A DNA stretch of 64,000 nucleotides from a virus. The notes below the pieces were generated by a model. The model had not been told where the DNA came from. It saw only the letters and a list, made by a program, of their open reading frames with translations, and ran no database searches. Each line of letters opens with the position of its first letter. Position 1 is the first letter of the stretch. The stretch lies in the IMG/VR virus record IMGVR_UViG_3300042445_000711, positions 1 through 64,000 of that record, one strand, 5' to 3'. Below are positions 34,491 to 42,939 of this stretch, piece after piece. A program made the translations under genes and the position numbers.

Positions 34491-37400
34491 ATAGAACCAC
34501 TAATTCTTGCTTCTAATTCTTCTACTCTTTTATTTAAGTCTTGTACTACCTTCACCATAGATGAAAATATAGATTGATAATATACACCATCTACACTTCC
34601 AGAATTATCATGAATTACCCAATCGGTATATCCCAAATCAGAAACTTCTTCTGCTATAAGTCCTGAGTGCAATGCATTTGAAACTGTTGTATCTTTATCT
34701 TTAAAAGATACAATATTTAAATCTAAAATTCTTTTTGCAGATTCTAATGGTAGGGGGTTTATTTCTTTTTTATATTTTCTGGATGATGACACCTTTTTTA
34801 CACGTCCACTGGTATCAACACCTAAAGTAGTTAAACCAGATGCTGAATATAAAAAATCAAATGTTAATGAATCCGAATGACCACCTTGATTGGTATCATT
34901 TTGATATAATCTGATTCTCTGTGTAAACATTGAATAATCATACACCAAACTACCAAATCCAGAACCTACAAAGTCTATACCACTTGATGTTAATCTTAAT
35001 TGACCAAATGTTATACCTAAACTATTTAAAGTAGCACTACCTGCCGTTACATCTCCTGAAAATGAACCACCTGTAGCAGTAATATTTCCTCTAAATGATG
35101 CGTTACCACTACTATCTATAAAAAAGTTTTTTGCAGAAATCCATCCACCTGAACCTAATCTAATACCACTTGTTGTGAAAGAACCATCACCACCACCTGC
35201 TGCATTTGCGGTTAATTGTGAAGCCGACATTGACCAACCACCAATTGTTCCCGATGTTGATTTCAAAATACCAGCGGGTGTTACACTAAATGGTGCATCA
35301 GCAAATGTTGCATTACCCAAATAAATACCATTACTATCTGCTTTAAAAATGCTATTACCACTACCGATTGCAATACCTCCTGTAAATGTGCCAGTTGCCG
35401 CTGATATATCTCCACTAAATGTTCCACTTCCGTTTATTGAAAGTACACTACCATTAAATGAAAGTTTATCACCTAATGAAAAATTACCAGTACTATCCAC
35501 ATAAAATCCAGTATTTGAATTTCCGTATGTACCACTACCTATATAAATTCTTTTATTTACACCATCTAATACAATACCCGCATCACCTACTCTAAATTGA
35601 TTACTAAAATATCCAATAGTTCCACCAATTACAGGTGCAAAAATTGTTGTAGAACTTATGAATGCTCCTGTATAACCGCCATCTGCTAAAGATTTAACTT
35701 GTGCCGCTGCGGAAGCAAATGCCGCATTTGATTTGGATGTAGCATCAGATGAGGCAGTTGCTATTGCATCATTTTTTGCATTATTTGCTTTAGTAGTTGC
35801 ATCACTAGCTGCAGTTGCTATTGCATCATTTTTTGCATTATTTGCTTTAGTAGTTGCATCACTAGCTGCGGTTGATATTGCAGTATCGGCTTTTGATTGG
35901 GCACCAGATGTTGTTTCTGCGTTACCACCGGTTACTGTTATAGAACCATTTACTGATAAGTTTGTTCCATCGTAAGATAATTTATTACCTAATGAAAATT
36001 TACCCGTACTATCTAAATAAACATTTGTATTTGTATTATTAAATGCTCCTGAATATTCATTATACACCGTATCAGATGGATTTACTATTCCACCAATAAA
36101 TATTTTTCTAGGGTTTTGTCTTGCATCTAAATAAATTGATGGGGTTGTACCAACTTTAAATAATTCACTAAAGTATCCAAGTTGTCCACCAATAACAGGA
36201 GAATAAATTGAATCATTTTCTATAAATGTTCCTGAATATCCACCATTTGCTAATTGTTGTACTCTTGCAAAAGCATCTGCTTTTGCATTACTAATACTTG
36301 TACTTACACTACTACTTAAAGATGTAATTGATGCAGATACCGAACCACTTAGTACTCCGATTGTACCACTTACAGAACCACTTAACACTCCAATAGTTCC
36401 ACTTACAGAACCACTTAGTGTTACTATAGAACCACTTACAGAACCACTTAAAGTAACTACACTACCACTAACTACCGATAAACTACCACTAACAGATGAA
36501 CTATTATTTGTAACCGTTCCACTAATAGAAGATGATACTCTATTTAAATCTGCTAAAGATTGAGATGTAGATGAACTAATTAAAAGTATAGTACCACCAA
36601 TATTTGTATTACCACCAGTAAATGTTGCACTCTGAGTTACTTCAACGGGTACATAATTATTATTTATATCGTAAAATTCAAATTTAAAATTAAATGTTTC
36701 ATTACCCAATACTGTTGGCATTGTTGTAATAAATCCAATTTCATCAGGTGAGAATGCCGTATCTTCTGATAATTTTAAACTAATATTACCCAAATGCCAT
36801 TCTCCTTGTGATTGTGAAAAATATAAAGATGCAGTTGGGAAATCTCTATCTATTTTAAAAGGTATAGTTGTATCTAATAAATTTTTAGTTGGTTGTGTTC
36901 CTGCTAAAGTTGCAATACTACTACTTGTTGAACCTGATACTAAATAAATTCCTAAATTACTATCTATTGATGATGAGTAAAATACATCTAAATTTAATTC
37001 GTAAGTATTTGTACTTTTTAAATCTAAAGATTGTGTATATGTAAATAAACCACTACCTGTCAATCTAACACCCGCTTCAACTCTACTCGATGTAAGGAAC
37101 GCATTTAATGAACCTGTATTCCATTGAGTTTTTAAAACTTCAGATGTAAATATACCTGTATTACCAACTACACTACCTGTAAGTTCATCTGTTGTTAATA
37201 ATTCTTTTGATTCAACTAATATATCTTGTATTAAATCATAATCGGAAATATCACCAATTGATGTTCTAAAAACTTTTACTCTTTTTACATCACCCGCAAA
37301 TGTTTCTAAATTTGAAAGTTTTATATTAGCAAAAGATTGAGTAACTGCCGATGCAACTTTTGTATCACCAACAAATGAATAAATTGGATTTAATATTTCA

Positions 37401-37921
37401 CTAATGGAAGCAGTTGGTCTTCTATAAAACCTAATTCTTGTATCATTTGCTAAAGATGGTACTACGTTAATTTCTTTTTGCCACTTAACGTTATAACTAC
37501 CTTCCCAATTTGCAGGTATAGGAGTATTTATTCCATTATTATCATATGATGCCAATTCACCTAATATTGTAATAGTAGATGGACCATATGCAGTATCCGG
37601 ATATATGTAAACCGAAACTACTTTAGAAACACCTTCATAATATTCAGTTACAATTGGTTCTCCGTTTACTGATGCTGAAACTATACCTTCACCTGGTTCG
37701 TGGTATATTATATCACCTTTTGAATCTTTTAATTCAATTTTTATTAAACTATCGGCAACCAAATATTCTGAACCTTGTATAAGGAATGCGTTTTTACCAC
37801 CAGTAAATGTATCGGGAAGTTCTGTTAATTTAAAATATTTGCTTAACGGGTCTGTATCTGTAACAAATGTATTATATTTGTCTAAATTATCAGCAAATAA
37901 TGTTTTTTTAATGATTGCCAT
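34487..37921 (-). CDS. Tail fibre protein with C-terminal S74 endosialidase-type chaperone
   Basis: A 1144-residue fibre. Residues 1-450 are beta-rich with a lectin-like stretch (SLYFSQSQGEWHLGNISL). Residues 480-545 are hendecad repeats of the type SGSVSGTIGVL. Two similar modules follow (about 549-670 and 734-840), each with GGYxGxFI, SPVIGG or APVIGG, GYFSxxF and YxDSTGxFSLGxKL, joined by a helical linker with two copies of a 19-residue repeat (about 685-722). The last 100 residues (SSRKYKKEINPL, HSGLIAEEVSD, YYQSIFSSMVKVVQDL) are an S74 intramolecular chaperone, which normally cleaves itself off after trimer folding. It probably binds the host receptor. A late-type motif precedes it by 15 nt. 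Confidence 0.9.
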   Translation of the reverse strand: MAIIKKTLFADNLDKYNTFVTDTDPLSKYFKLTELPDTFTGGKNAFLIQGSEYLVADSLIKIELKDSKGDIIYHEPGEGIVSASVNGEPIVTEYYEGVSKVVSVYIYPDTAYGPSTITILGELASYDNNGINTPIPANWEGSYNVKWQKEINVVPSLANDTRIRFYRRPTASISEILNPIYSFVGDTKVASAVTQSFANIKLSNLETFAGDVKRVKVFRTSIGDISDYDLIQDILVESKELLTTDELTGSVVGNTGIFTSEVLKTQWNTGSLNAFLTSSRVEAGVRLTGSGLFTYTQSLDLKSTNTYELNLDVFYSSSIDSNLGIYLVSGSTSSSIATLAGTQPTKNLLDTTIPFKIDRDFPTASLYFSQSQGEWHLGNISLKLSEDTAFSPDEIGFITTMPTVLGNETFNFKFEFYDINNNYVPVEVTQSATFTGGNTNIGGTILLISSSTSQSLADLNRVSSSISGTVTNNSSSVSGSLSVVSGSVVTLSGSVSGSIVTLSGSVSGTIGVLSGSVSGTIGVLSGSVSASITSLSSSVSTSISNAKADAFARVQQLANGGYSGTFIENDSIYSPVIGGQLGYFSELFKVGTTPSIYLDARQNPRKIFIGGIVNPSDTVYNEYSGAFNNTNTNVYLDSTGKFSLGNKLSYDGTNLSVNGSITVTGGNAETTSGAQSKADTAISTAASDATTKANNAKNDAIATAASDATTKANNAKNDAIATASSDATSKSNAAFASAAAQVKSLADGGYTGAFISSTTIFAPVIGGTIGYFSNQFRVGDAGIVLDGVNKRIYIGSGTYGNSNTGFYVDSTGNFSLGDKLSFNGSVLSINGSGTFSGDISAATGTFTGGIAIGSGNSIFKADSNGIYLGNATFADAPFSVTPAGILKSTSGTIGGWSMSASQLTANAAGGGDGSFTTSGIRLGSGGWISAKNFFIDSSGNASFRGNITATGGSFSGDVTAGSATLNSLGITFGQLRLTSSGIDFVGSGFGSLVYDYSMFTQRIRLYQNDTNQGGHSDSLTFDFLYSASGLTTLGVDTSGRVKKVSSSRKYKKEINPLPLESAKRILDLNIVSFKDKDTTVSNALHSGLIAEEVSDLGYTDWVIHDNSGSVDGVYYQSIFSSMVKVVQDLNKRVEELEARISGSI
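35757..35870 (-). repeat. 57-bp tandem duplication inside the tail fibre gene
   Basis: Copies at 35757-35813 and 35814-35870 agree at 56 of 57 bases (only the last differs). They encode the 19-residue helical unit AASDATTKANNAKNDAIAT in the linker between the two fibre modules. Near identity at the DNA level points to recent duplication or ongoing homogenisation, and copy number could vary between isolates and change fibre length. Confidence 0.9.
36301..36470 (-). repeat. 33-bp (11-residue) hendecad repeats in the tail fibre gene
   Basis: Codes for about five consecutive 11-residue units of the form SGSVSGTIGVL, ending with SGSVSASITSL and SSSVSTS. Hydrophobic residues sit at fixed places (V, I, L), as expected for a right-handed trimeric coiled coil or beta-stalk. 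The DNA units are similar but diverged, unlike the nearly identical 57-bp repeat in the same gene. Confidence 0.8.
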
Positions 37922-37936
37922 TCGTAATATCTTTAA

Positions 37937-37946
37937 TATAAATATC
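37937..37946 (-). promoter_or_regulatory. Putative late-promoter motif GATATTTATA before the tail fibre gene
   Basis: The coding strand reads GATATTTATA (37946 to 37937), 15 nt before ATG 37921, and is followed by TTAAAGATATTAC. The site before the structural gene at 46381 continues with the nearly identical TTAAAGATAATAC, so similarity extends beyond the 10-mer. Confidence 0.5.
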
Positions 37947-37974
37947 CTAAAAAAATATATTTTACATAATTATA

Positions 37975-38009
37975 TAAAGAAAACTAATAATTACTAAAGA
38001 AAACTAATA
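37975..38009 (+). repeat. Direct repeat, possible operator of the small RHH gene
   Basis: TAAAGAAAACTAATA occurs twice, at 37975-37989 and 37995-38009, exactly 20 bp apart, so both copies lie on nearly the same face of the helix (about two turns). The second copy ends on the A of the ATG of the ribbon-helix-helix gene. Such proteins bind short direct or inverted repeats as dimers, so autoregulation is a reasonable inference. Confidence 0.6.
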
Positions 38010-38179
38010 TGAAATATGCAATGTTACAAATAAAAAAAGAAACCCACGAACTTCTCAAAGAATATTGTGAAGAACATGGGTTCAAAATGGGTAGTTTGGT
38101 TGAAAATTTAATTAAAAAACACGTCGGTGTCCATAAACCATCTGTAAATATTTTAAGAGTGGATAAGATTAGAAATTAA
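38009..38179 (+). CDS. Small ribbon-helix-helix-like DNA-binding protein (56 residues)
   Basis: ATG 38009 to TAA 38177-38179. The protein starts with a beta strand KYAMLQIKKE, then helix 1 THELLKEYCEEHG, a turn FKMG, helix 2 SLVENLIKKHV and a short tail ending ILRVDKIRN. This is the strand-helix-helix layout of Arc/MetJ/CopG repressors, in which the strand contacts DNA. It is the only plus-strand gene in the right two thirds of the window. Its 3' end overlaps the converging gp47/46 gene by 11 bp. A 15-bp direct repeat at its start is a candidate operator. Confidence 0.8.
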   Translation: MKYAMLQIKKETHELLKEYCEEHGFKMGSLVENLIKKHVGVHKPSVNILRVDKIRN

Positions 38180-41100
38180 TCTTACTAAACCCATCTACTT
38201 TTTTAATTTCAATTAAACCATCTACAATATCTCTCATTTGTTCTAAGTGTGATATAACCCATATAAAATCAAATTGAGTTTTAAGATATTGCATCATCAT
38301 AAATAAAGATGATAGATTATCCGAATCTAATGTTCCAAATCCTTCATCTATAACTAAGAAGTTTGGACGGGGTAAATTACATATGTTAATAAGAGCAACT
38401 CTAATTGCCAATCCACTAACAAACTTCTCCATACCACTACACATTTCTAATGGCCATTCCTGGTCATCATAAACTATTTTAGCATTGATTGATTTACCAT
38501 CCATTTCCATTACACATCCAAAATCAACTACTTGTGCAAGAATATTATTTACTTCATTTTCAATAACAGGTAAGGCTTTAGAAATTAACTCATAAGGTAT
38601 TCCATCTCTCTTTACAGAATCCAAATAGTAGGTGTATAAACGATTCTTTTCCTCCAAGTCCTTAACTTCATTCATTCTACCTTTTATCCCCTCTACAAAC
38701 GAAGATATGGAGGCAATAACACCCTTCGTATCACCAATCTTTCTACTCAATTCAGATACTTCCAATTCTATTTCTTTTTTGGTTCTTTGTAAACCATTTA
38801 TAATAGTTTCTATCTGAGTATTACGTTTGATTGTTTCTTCATTTACATAATATTTACGGATATTTTCTTCAACTACTTCTAATTGATGCTTTGCTAATTC
38901 TATTTTAGTTTTTAATCCGTTTAATTCTGCTTTTTCGGTTTCTATCGTAGAATATCCTTTTTGATATTTTAACTTTAATGTTTGTAAATTTTTGTATTGT
39001 TCTTTGGATGTTTCAAAAAGACTCATTACATTTAGAGAACCATTTACATCATCTAAACTATAATCCAAACTATCTTCTAATCCTTCTAATTCTTCTTTTG
39101 CTTTTAATGCATCTTTCACAAATACATTATCACAACAAAATTTACAATTAGGGTCATATTCATGCTTTTCTAAATGAGCAATCTTATCTTTAATAGATTG
39201 AATCTTTTGTTTTAATAATTGGTGTTTAGTATCTGCTTCACTAAAATCTTTTTCTGCTTGAACATAATTAGAGTGTGCTTCTTCAATATCAATATGTTCT
39301 TCTTGTGAAACATAAAACTTTTTAGTATCTTCCATTGATTGAGAAACTTCCCCAACTAATTTACTATAATCGGTAATAGTATTTTCTTTTGTTTCAAATG
39401 AAGCAGTATATCCATTTAATGTAGATTGTAATTTGGCTTTAGATTGGTTTAAATCATCTATATTTAAATTACCATCCATTGGAACTAACTGAGAACTTAA
39501 TCCAACAATCCTTTCTCCCAAATCATCCCTATCATATGTTCTATCACCTAATGTTTTTTCTAAATCTTTAAGTTCAGCAGTTTTACTAATAAATTCAATT
39601 TTCTTTTCAGCTAATTCAGATGTAAAATCTGTTTTCTTAAAGTTTTTAATTAAGATAGAAACTTCTTTAACATCTTCACTTGCAATATCATATAACTTGT
39701 CAAAGATATTAATACCCATAAACTGTGCTAATAAATCTTTTCTTTCAGATTGGGATTTATCAATGAATAACGCGTTGTTACCTTGTAAAGATAATGCAGT
39801 TAAAATAAAATCTTCATATTTTCCTACATATTGTTCAATAATTTGATTTGTATCTCTTCTTTCGTTTCCGTTTAGGATAGTATTTAATCCACCCTCTTCT
39901 TTCCAAAACTGAACATCAACTTTAACATTCTTTCCTTTGTTAATTGTTTTAGCAGTTCTTTCAATATGGTAATCTAATCCATCAATTTGAAAATGTAAAT
40001 GACAAACAAAATCTGTTTTACGATTATTTAGAATATTAGATGCTTTAAATGCTCTACTACATTTATCGTATAAACAAAATGATATTGCATCAAATAAAGA
40101 AGATTTACCTGCTGCATTTGGTGCAAACAATCCCATCAATCCACCTACTTTGGTAAAATCAATTTTGTTATTTTCCCCATAAGAGAACATATTTGAAAAC
40201 TCAAACTTAACTGGTTTCCAATGTATATTTCTATGAGTATCTTCGTGGGTAATTCTACTATTAATATCTCTATTTATTGCTTCTAACCCATCCAAATCTT
40301 CTTTACTAACGAATGGCATCATTCTGTTAATATAATCGTTTATAAGAGAGTTCTGATAGTTTACATCCGTTATATCTTCAAAATCTAATCTATTGTTTCT
40401 ATTACCAGTTTTTGATTTAGAAAAAGAATCGGTTCTAATAATTGTAAAATCTTCAACACCATATAATTGTTTTATTTCAGCAATTACTTTCTTTGTATCG
40501 GCAGTATCGGTATTGGATAAACGAACTCTTAAACGAGGATTCTTTGGCATATCGGAAACCTTTGGAACATTTCCATTATCAATATCCATTGTGTAATATC
40601 CATAATCATTTTGAATATCAATTTCCTCATAACTCATTTTATCCAAATCCCAAACAAGCAAACCATGTTTCTCTAAAGTTTCACCAAAGTTTTGTTGAAC
40701 CAATGAACCTGCATACGCAATCGTACATCCTTTAGGAGATGTAATAATTTGTCGTTTATGAATATCACCTAATAAGGCTAAATCGTATCCATCAAACATA
40801 TCTGGTGTAAAATGACGAGATGAAACTACATACCCAATATCTGTTTGAGATGTATCCAAGGGTCCGTGAAAAAGAGCAATCTTTTTATTACCAAACAATT
40901 TATTTGCAGGAATCCAATTATCTCTTTTGTCAAAAATAGAAAATACTGAAAAATCTACTGCACCAATAGAATAAACTTGAGTATCTCGTAGGTATGTAAA
41001 GTTTGGTAAGTTCAATGCTTCTACAATTGGAGTCAATACATCCAATCTATCGGAGTTATTCATATTACAATCGTGATTACCTGTAATAAGAATAGTTTCA

Positions 41101-41327
41101 CACAATTTAGAACATTCTGTAAATAACCAACTAATCTCTCTCACTAATTCAGGAGATAATTCTAATTTAGCATGAGCAATATCTCCTGCTAAATAAATAA
41201 TTGAATCCTCTGTTCCTCTTTTACGAATCTCATCAAACATTTTATTAAATACTTGACGATACTCATTATGTCTTTTCACATTACGGATATGAACATCGGC
41301 AATGTGATAGATTTTCTTTAAACTCAT
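38169..41327 (-). CDS. Fused gp47-gp46 (SbcD-SbcC/Mre11-Rad50-like) recombination nuclease
   Basis: A 1052-residue single chain. Residues 1-345 are the Mre11/SbcD phosphoesterase: D11-x-H13, D49 in YLAGDIAH, N84-H85 in ITGNHDC, H154 in LFHGP and H190 in LLGDIH. Residues 370-1052 are the Rad50/SbcC ATPase: Walker A FAPNAAGKSS (401-410), a Q-loop-like ALSLQGNN, two coiled-coil arms, a zinc hook NCKFC (C728, C731), the signature CSGMEKFVSGLA and Walker B NFLVIDEGFGTLD (989-1001). In T4 these are separate genes 47 and 46, which process DNA ends for recombination-dependent replication. The fusion fixes a 1:1 ratio. The ATG overlaps the primase stop. Confidence 0.95.
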   Translation of the reverse strand: MSLKKIYHIADVHIRNVKRHNEYRQVFNKMFDEIRKRGTEDSIIYLAGDIAHAKLELSPELVREISWLFTECSKLCETILITGNHDCNMNNSDRLDVLTPIVEALNLPNFTYLRDTQVYSIGAVDFSVFSIFDKRDNWIPANKLFGNKKIALFHGPLDTSQTDIGYVVSSRHFTPDMFDGYDLALLGDIHKRQIITSPKGCTIAYAGSLVQQNFGETLEKHGLLVWDLDKMSYEEIDIQNDYGYYTMDIDNGNVPKVSDMPKNPRLRVRLSNTDTADTKKVIAEIKQLYGVEDFTIIRTDSFSKSKTGNRNNRLDFEDITDVNYQNSLINDYINRMMPFVSKEDLDGLEAINRDINSRITHEDTHRNIHWKPVKFEFSNMFSYGENNKIDFTKVGGLMGLFAPNAAGKSSLFDAISFCLYDKCSRAFKASNILNNRKTDFVCHLHFQIDGLDYHIERTAKTINKGKNVKVDVQFWKEEGGLNTILNGNERRDTNQIIEQYVGKYEDFILTALSLQGNNALFIDKSQSERKDLLAQFMGINIFDKLYDIASEDVKEVSILIKNFKKTDFTSELAEKKIEFISKTAELKDLEKTLGDRTYDRDDLGERIVGLSSQLVPMDGNLNIDDLNQSKAKLQSTLNGYTASFETKENTITDYSKLVGEVSQSMEDTKKFYVSQEEHIDIEEAHSNYVQAEKDFSEADTKHQLLKQKIQSIKDKIAHLEKHEYDPNCKFCCDNVFVKDALKAKEELEGLEDSLDYSLDDVNGSLNVMSLFETSKEQYKNLQTLKLKYQKGYSTIETEKAELNGLKTKIELAKHQLEVVEENIRKYYVNEETIKRNTQIETIINGLQRTKKEIELEVSELSRKIGDTKGVIASISSFVEGIKGRMNEVKDLEEKNRLYTYYLDSVKRDGIPYELISKALPVIENEVNNILAQVVDFGCVMEMDGKSINAKIVYDDQEWPLEMCSGMEKFVSGLAIRVALINICNLPRPNFLVIDEGFGTLDSDNLSSLFMMMQYLKTQFDFIWVISHLEQMRDIVDGLIEIKKVDGFSKINF

Positions 41328-42283
41328 AAACTATTAATTTTTGTTAATAACAACTCCTCTATTCCAAACTCTTTTGTATTATTTAATTCTTCGTAAAACT
41401 TATTATACCCCATATCGGCAGCATCTTTATCTTTTAGATTCATAAACTTAACATTTATTCCTTGCTTCCTAAAATATTCGGATGCTTTCAATGCTTCTGT
41501 TTTTGCATCATTATCCAATGAGATAACAATATCACTAACCCCATTCATAAAGATTTTCTCAACTAATGTTTTAGATGGAAACTTACCTAATAGTGGAATT
41601 GCGTTTCTTCTGATTGTAATTGCATCAAATACTCCCTCACATAAGATAATAGGTTCATTCCAATTTATTTGTGAATCAAAACAAATTACATTCTTACTGA
41701 TTGGTGGGTTTTTGTATTTCATCTTCTCATCTACATAATAAGAACGAGAAACAAAGTAATTTAACGAACCATCGCAATTGTAAGATGGGATAATTACTCT
41801 TCTACTATATAAACCTTCTTTACAATACCCAATACCATACTTTACAATTTGTTTTTCTGTTATACCTCTTTGAATAAGGTAGTTCATTGCCTGTTTATAT
41901 TCTGGATTGAATCCTTTTGGTTGTTCTGCTAATGAAATAAACTCTTTTGGTAATGATATGAATATTTTAGCATCACCATCTTCGTTTTGTGGGTTATAGT
42001 GTGAATCACCATATATCTCCCTAATAACTGCAATAGTTTTTCTATCAACATCTAATTTCTTTAATAAGGATGTAAGTTTCTTACCACCACTATTACACGT
42101 CCAACAATGCCAATTCTGTGTTTCGGTATTTACTTGTAATTTTTGTTTGTGATGGTGGCAAAATGGACAGTAGAATGCTAATTCGTTTCCCCTTAAAACG
42201 GAAAAACTCCCTAACGTATTAGATAGTGTTGTAGTAATCTTTGTCTTGTCTGTATTATTCAGCATGATACAAATATACGACAT
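41324..42283 (-). CDS. DNA primase, DnaG-type (T4 gp61-like role)
   Basis: A 319-residue primase. The zinc-binding site is C39-x2-C42 (YCPFCHHH) and C60-x2-C63 (HCWTCNSGG). A basic middle segment RRVIIPSYNCDGSLNYFVSR is the usual RNA-polymerase-domain strand. The TOPRIM core has ILCEGVFDA (E216) and ISLDNDAKTEA (D257, D259). It makes RNA primers for lagging-strand synthesis; the helicase is not in this window. The second Met, at 42265 (MLNNTDK), could be the true start: the first codons overlap a host-type promoter whose predicted transcript begins near 42266. Confidence 0.93.
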   Translation of the reverse strand: MSYICIMLNNTDKTKITTTLSNTLGSFSVLRGNELAFYCPFCHHHKQKLQVNTETQNWHCWTCNSGGKKLTSLLKKLDVDRKTIAVIREIYGDSHYNPQNEDGDAKIFISLPKEFISLAEQPKGFNPEYKQAMNYLIQRGITEKQIVKYGIGYCKEGLYSRRVIIPSYNCDGSLNYFVSRSYYVDEKMKYKNPPISKNVICFDSQINWNEPIILCEGVFDAITIRRNAIPLLGKFPSKTLVEKIFMNGVSDIVISLDNDAKTEALKASEYFRKQGINVKFMNLKDKDAADMGYNKFYEELNNTKEFGIEELLLTKINSL

Positions 42284-42301
42284 TTATTTCAAATTTCCAA
42301 A
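42270..42301 (-). promoter_or_regulatory. Host-type (Bacteroidota) promoter candidate before primase
   Basis: On the coding strand TTTG (42301-42298), a 20-nt spacer, then TATATTTG (42277-42270), a full match to the Bacteroidota form TTTG/TAnnTTTG. The site fills the 18-nt gap after the endonuclease gene and extends over the first codons of the primase ORF. If used, the message would begin about 1 nt before the internal ATG at 42265, nearly leaderless. It should allow expression of primase and gp47/46 by host RNA polymerase early in infection. Confidence 0.55.
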
Positions 42302-42718
42302 TTATTTAAACCATTCTTCTGGAATAAATTTATCTGCATACAAAAATCCGTTCTTATCACACCAATCTGCGTAAGATGTTTTTGAATTTTTTGAAATTTT
42401 GTTTTTGGATGATGTGAATACAAACCTAATATCAAATTCAGGATGTTGTTCTTTTATAAATAGATGTTTCTTTCTATCAGCAGGAACAAACCTACCTTTA
42501 GTTTCTACAAAGATACCATTTGGTAATTTAAAATCTGGATTGTATGTATGTTTTGAAGCAGGTATAATGTACGGAATCTTTTCTGATTCGTATTGTACAG
42601 GAATACCTTTACTATCTATTTGAATTGATATTGATTCTTCTAAGCCTGATTTGAAACCATGCTTCCTTGCTACCCAACCTTTTTTGGTTGGTTTTTTTAA
42701 TGTAACCTTTTTAGCCAT
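42302..42718 (-). CDS. T7-type endonuclease I (Holliday-junction resolvase)
   Basis: A 138-residue enzyme closely resembling T7 gp3. The shared text includes IPASKHTYNPDFKLPNG, IFVETKGRF, DRKKHLFIKEQHPEFDIR and YADWCDKNGF. Catalytic residues of the PD-(D/E)xK fold are visible: E27/E28 in SGLEES, D62 in NPDF, and E72-x-K74 in VETKG. It cuts branched DNA before packaging and during recombination. In T4 this task belongs to the unrelated endonuclease VII (gp49). It begins 2 nt after the stop of the small gene before it. Confidence 0.95.
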   Translation of the reverse strand: MAKKVTLKKPTKKGWVARKHGFKSGLEESISIQIDSKGIPVQYESEKIPYIIPASKHTYNPDFKLPNGIFVETKGRFVPADRKKHLFIKEQHPEFDIRFVFTSSKNKISKNSKTSYADWCDKNGFLYADKFIPEEWFK

Positions 42719-42720
42719 TA

Positions 42721-42927
42721 TTATTTAAAAGTATCAGAATACTTTTTTTCACTTATTGCACCACCTCTACCTGTTTTGAATTTTTCAGCAGTTAAGATTT
42801 GCTCATCTGCTTTTTTCAAATCATTTGTAGTGTATGGAGTTTTTGCATTAACTCCTGCATCAAATCCAATCTTATCAACACCTAATGCTGATTGTTGTGC
42901 TTTGTATAATTCTTCTATTGTAGGCAT
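42721..42927 (-). CDS. Small hypothetical protein (68 residues)
   Basis: MPTIEELYKAQQSALGVDKI, then NAKTPYTTNDLKKADEQIL and FKTGRGGAISEKKYSDTFK. It is hydrophilic and lacks cysteine or a membrane segment. The proximity to endonuclease I (2-nt gap) suggests the two are expressed together. A minor virion or regulatory role cannot be distinguished. Confidence 0.6.
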   Translation of the reverse strand: MPTIEELYKAQQSALGVDKIGFDAGVNAKTPYTTNDLKKADEQILTAEKFKTGRGGAISEKKYSDTFK

Positions 42928-42939
42928 AGTTTATATTGT

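Noticed and set aside
36301-36470. Short tandem repeats as a CRISPR-like array
   Set aside because: The repeats are contiguous, in frame and encode the fibre stalk; there are no unique spacers.
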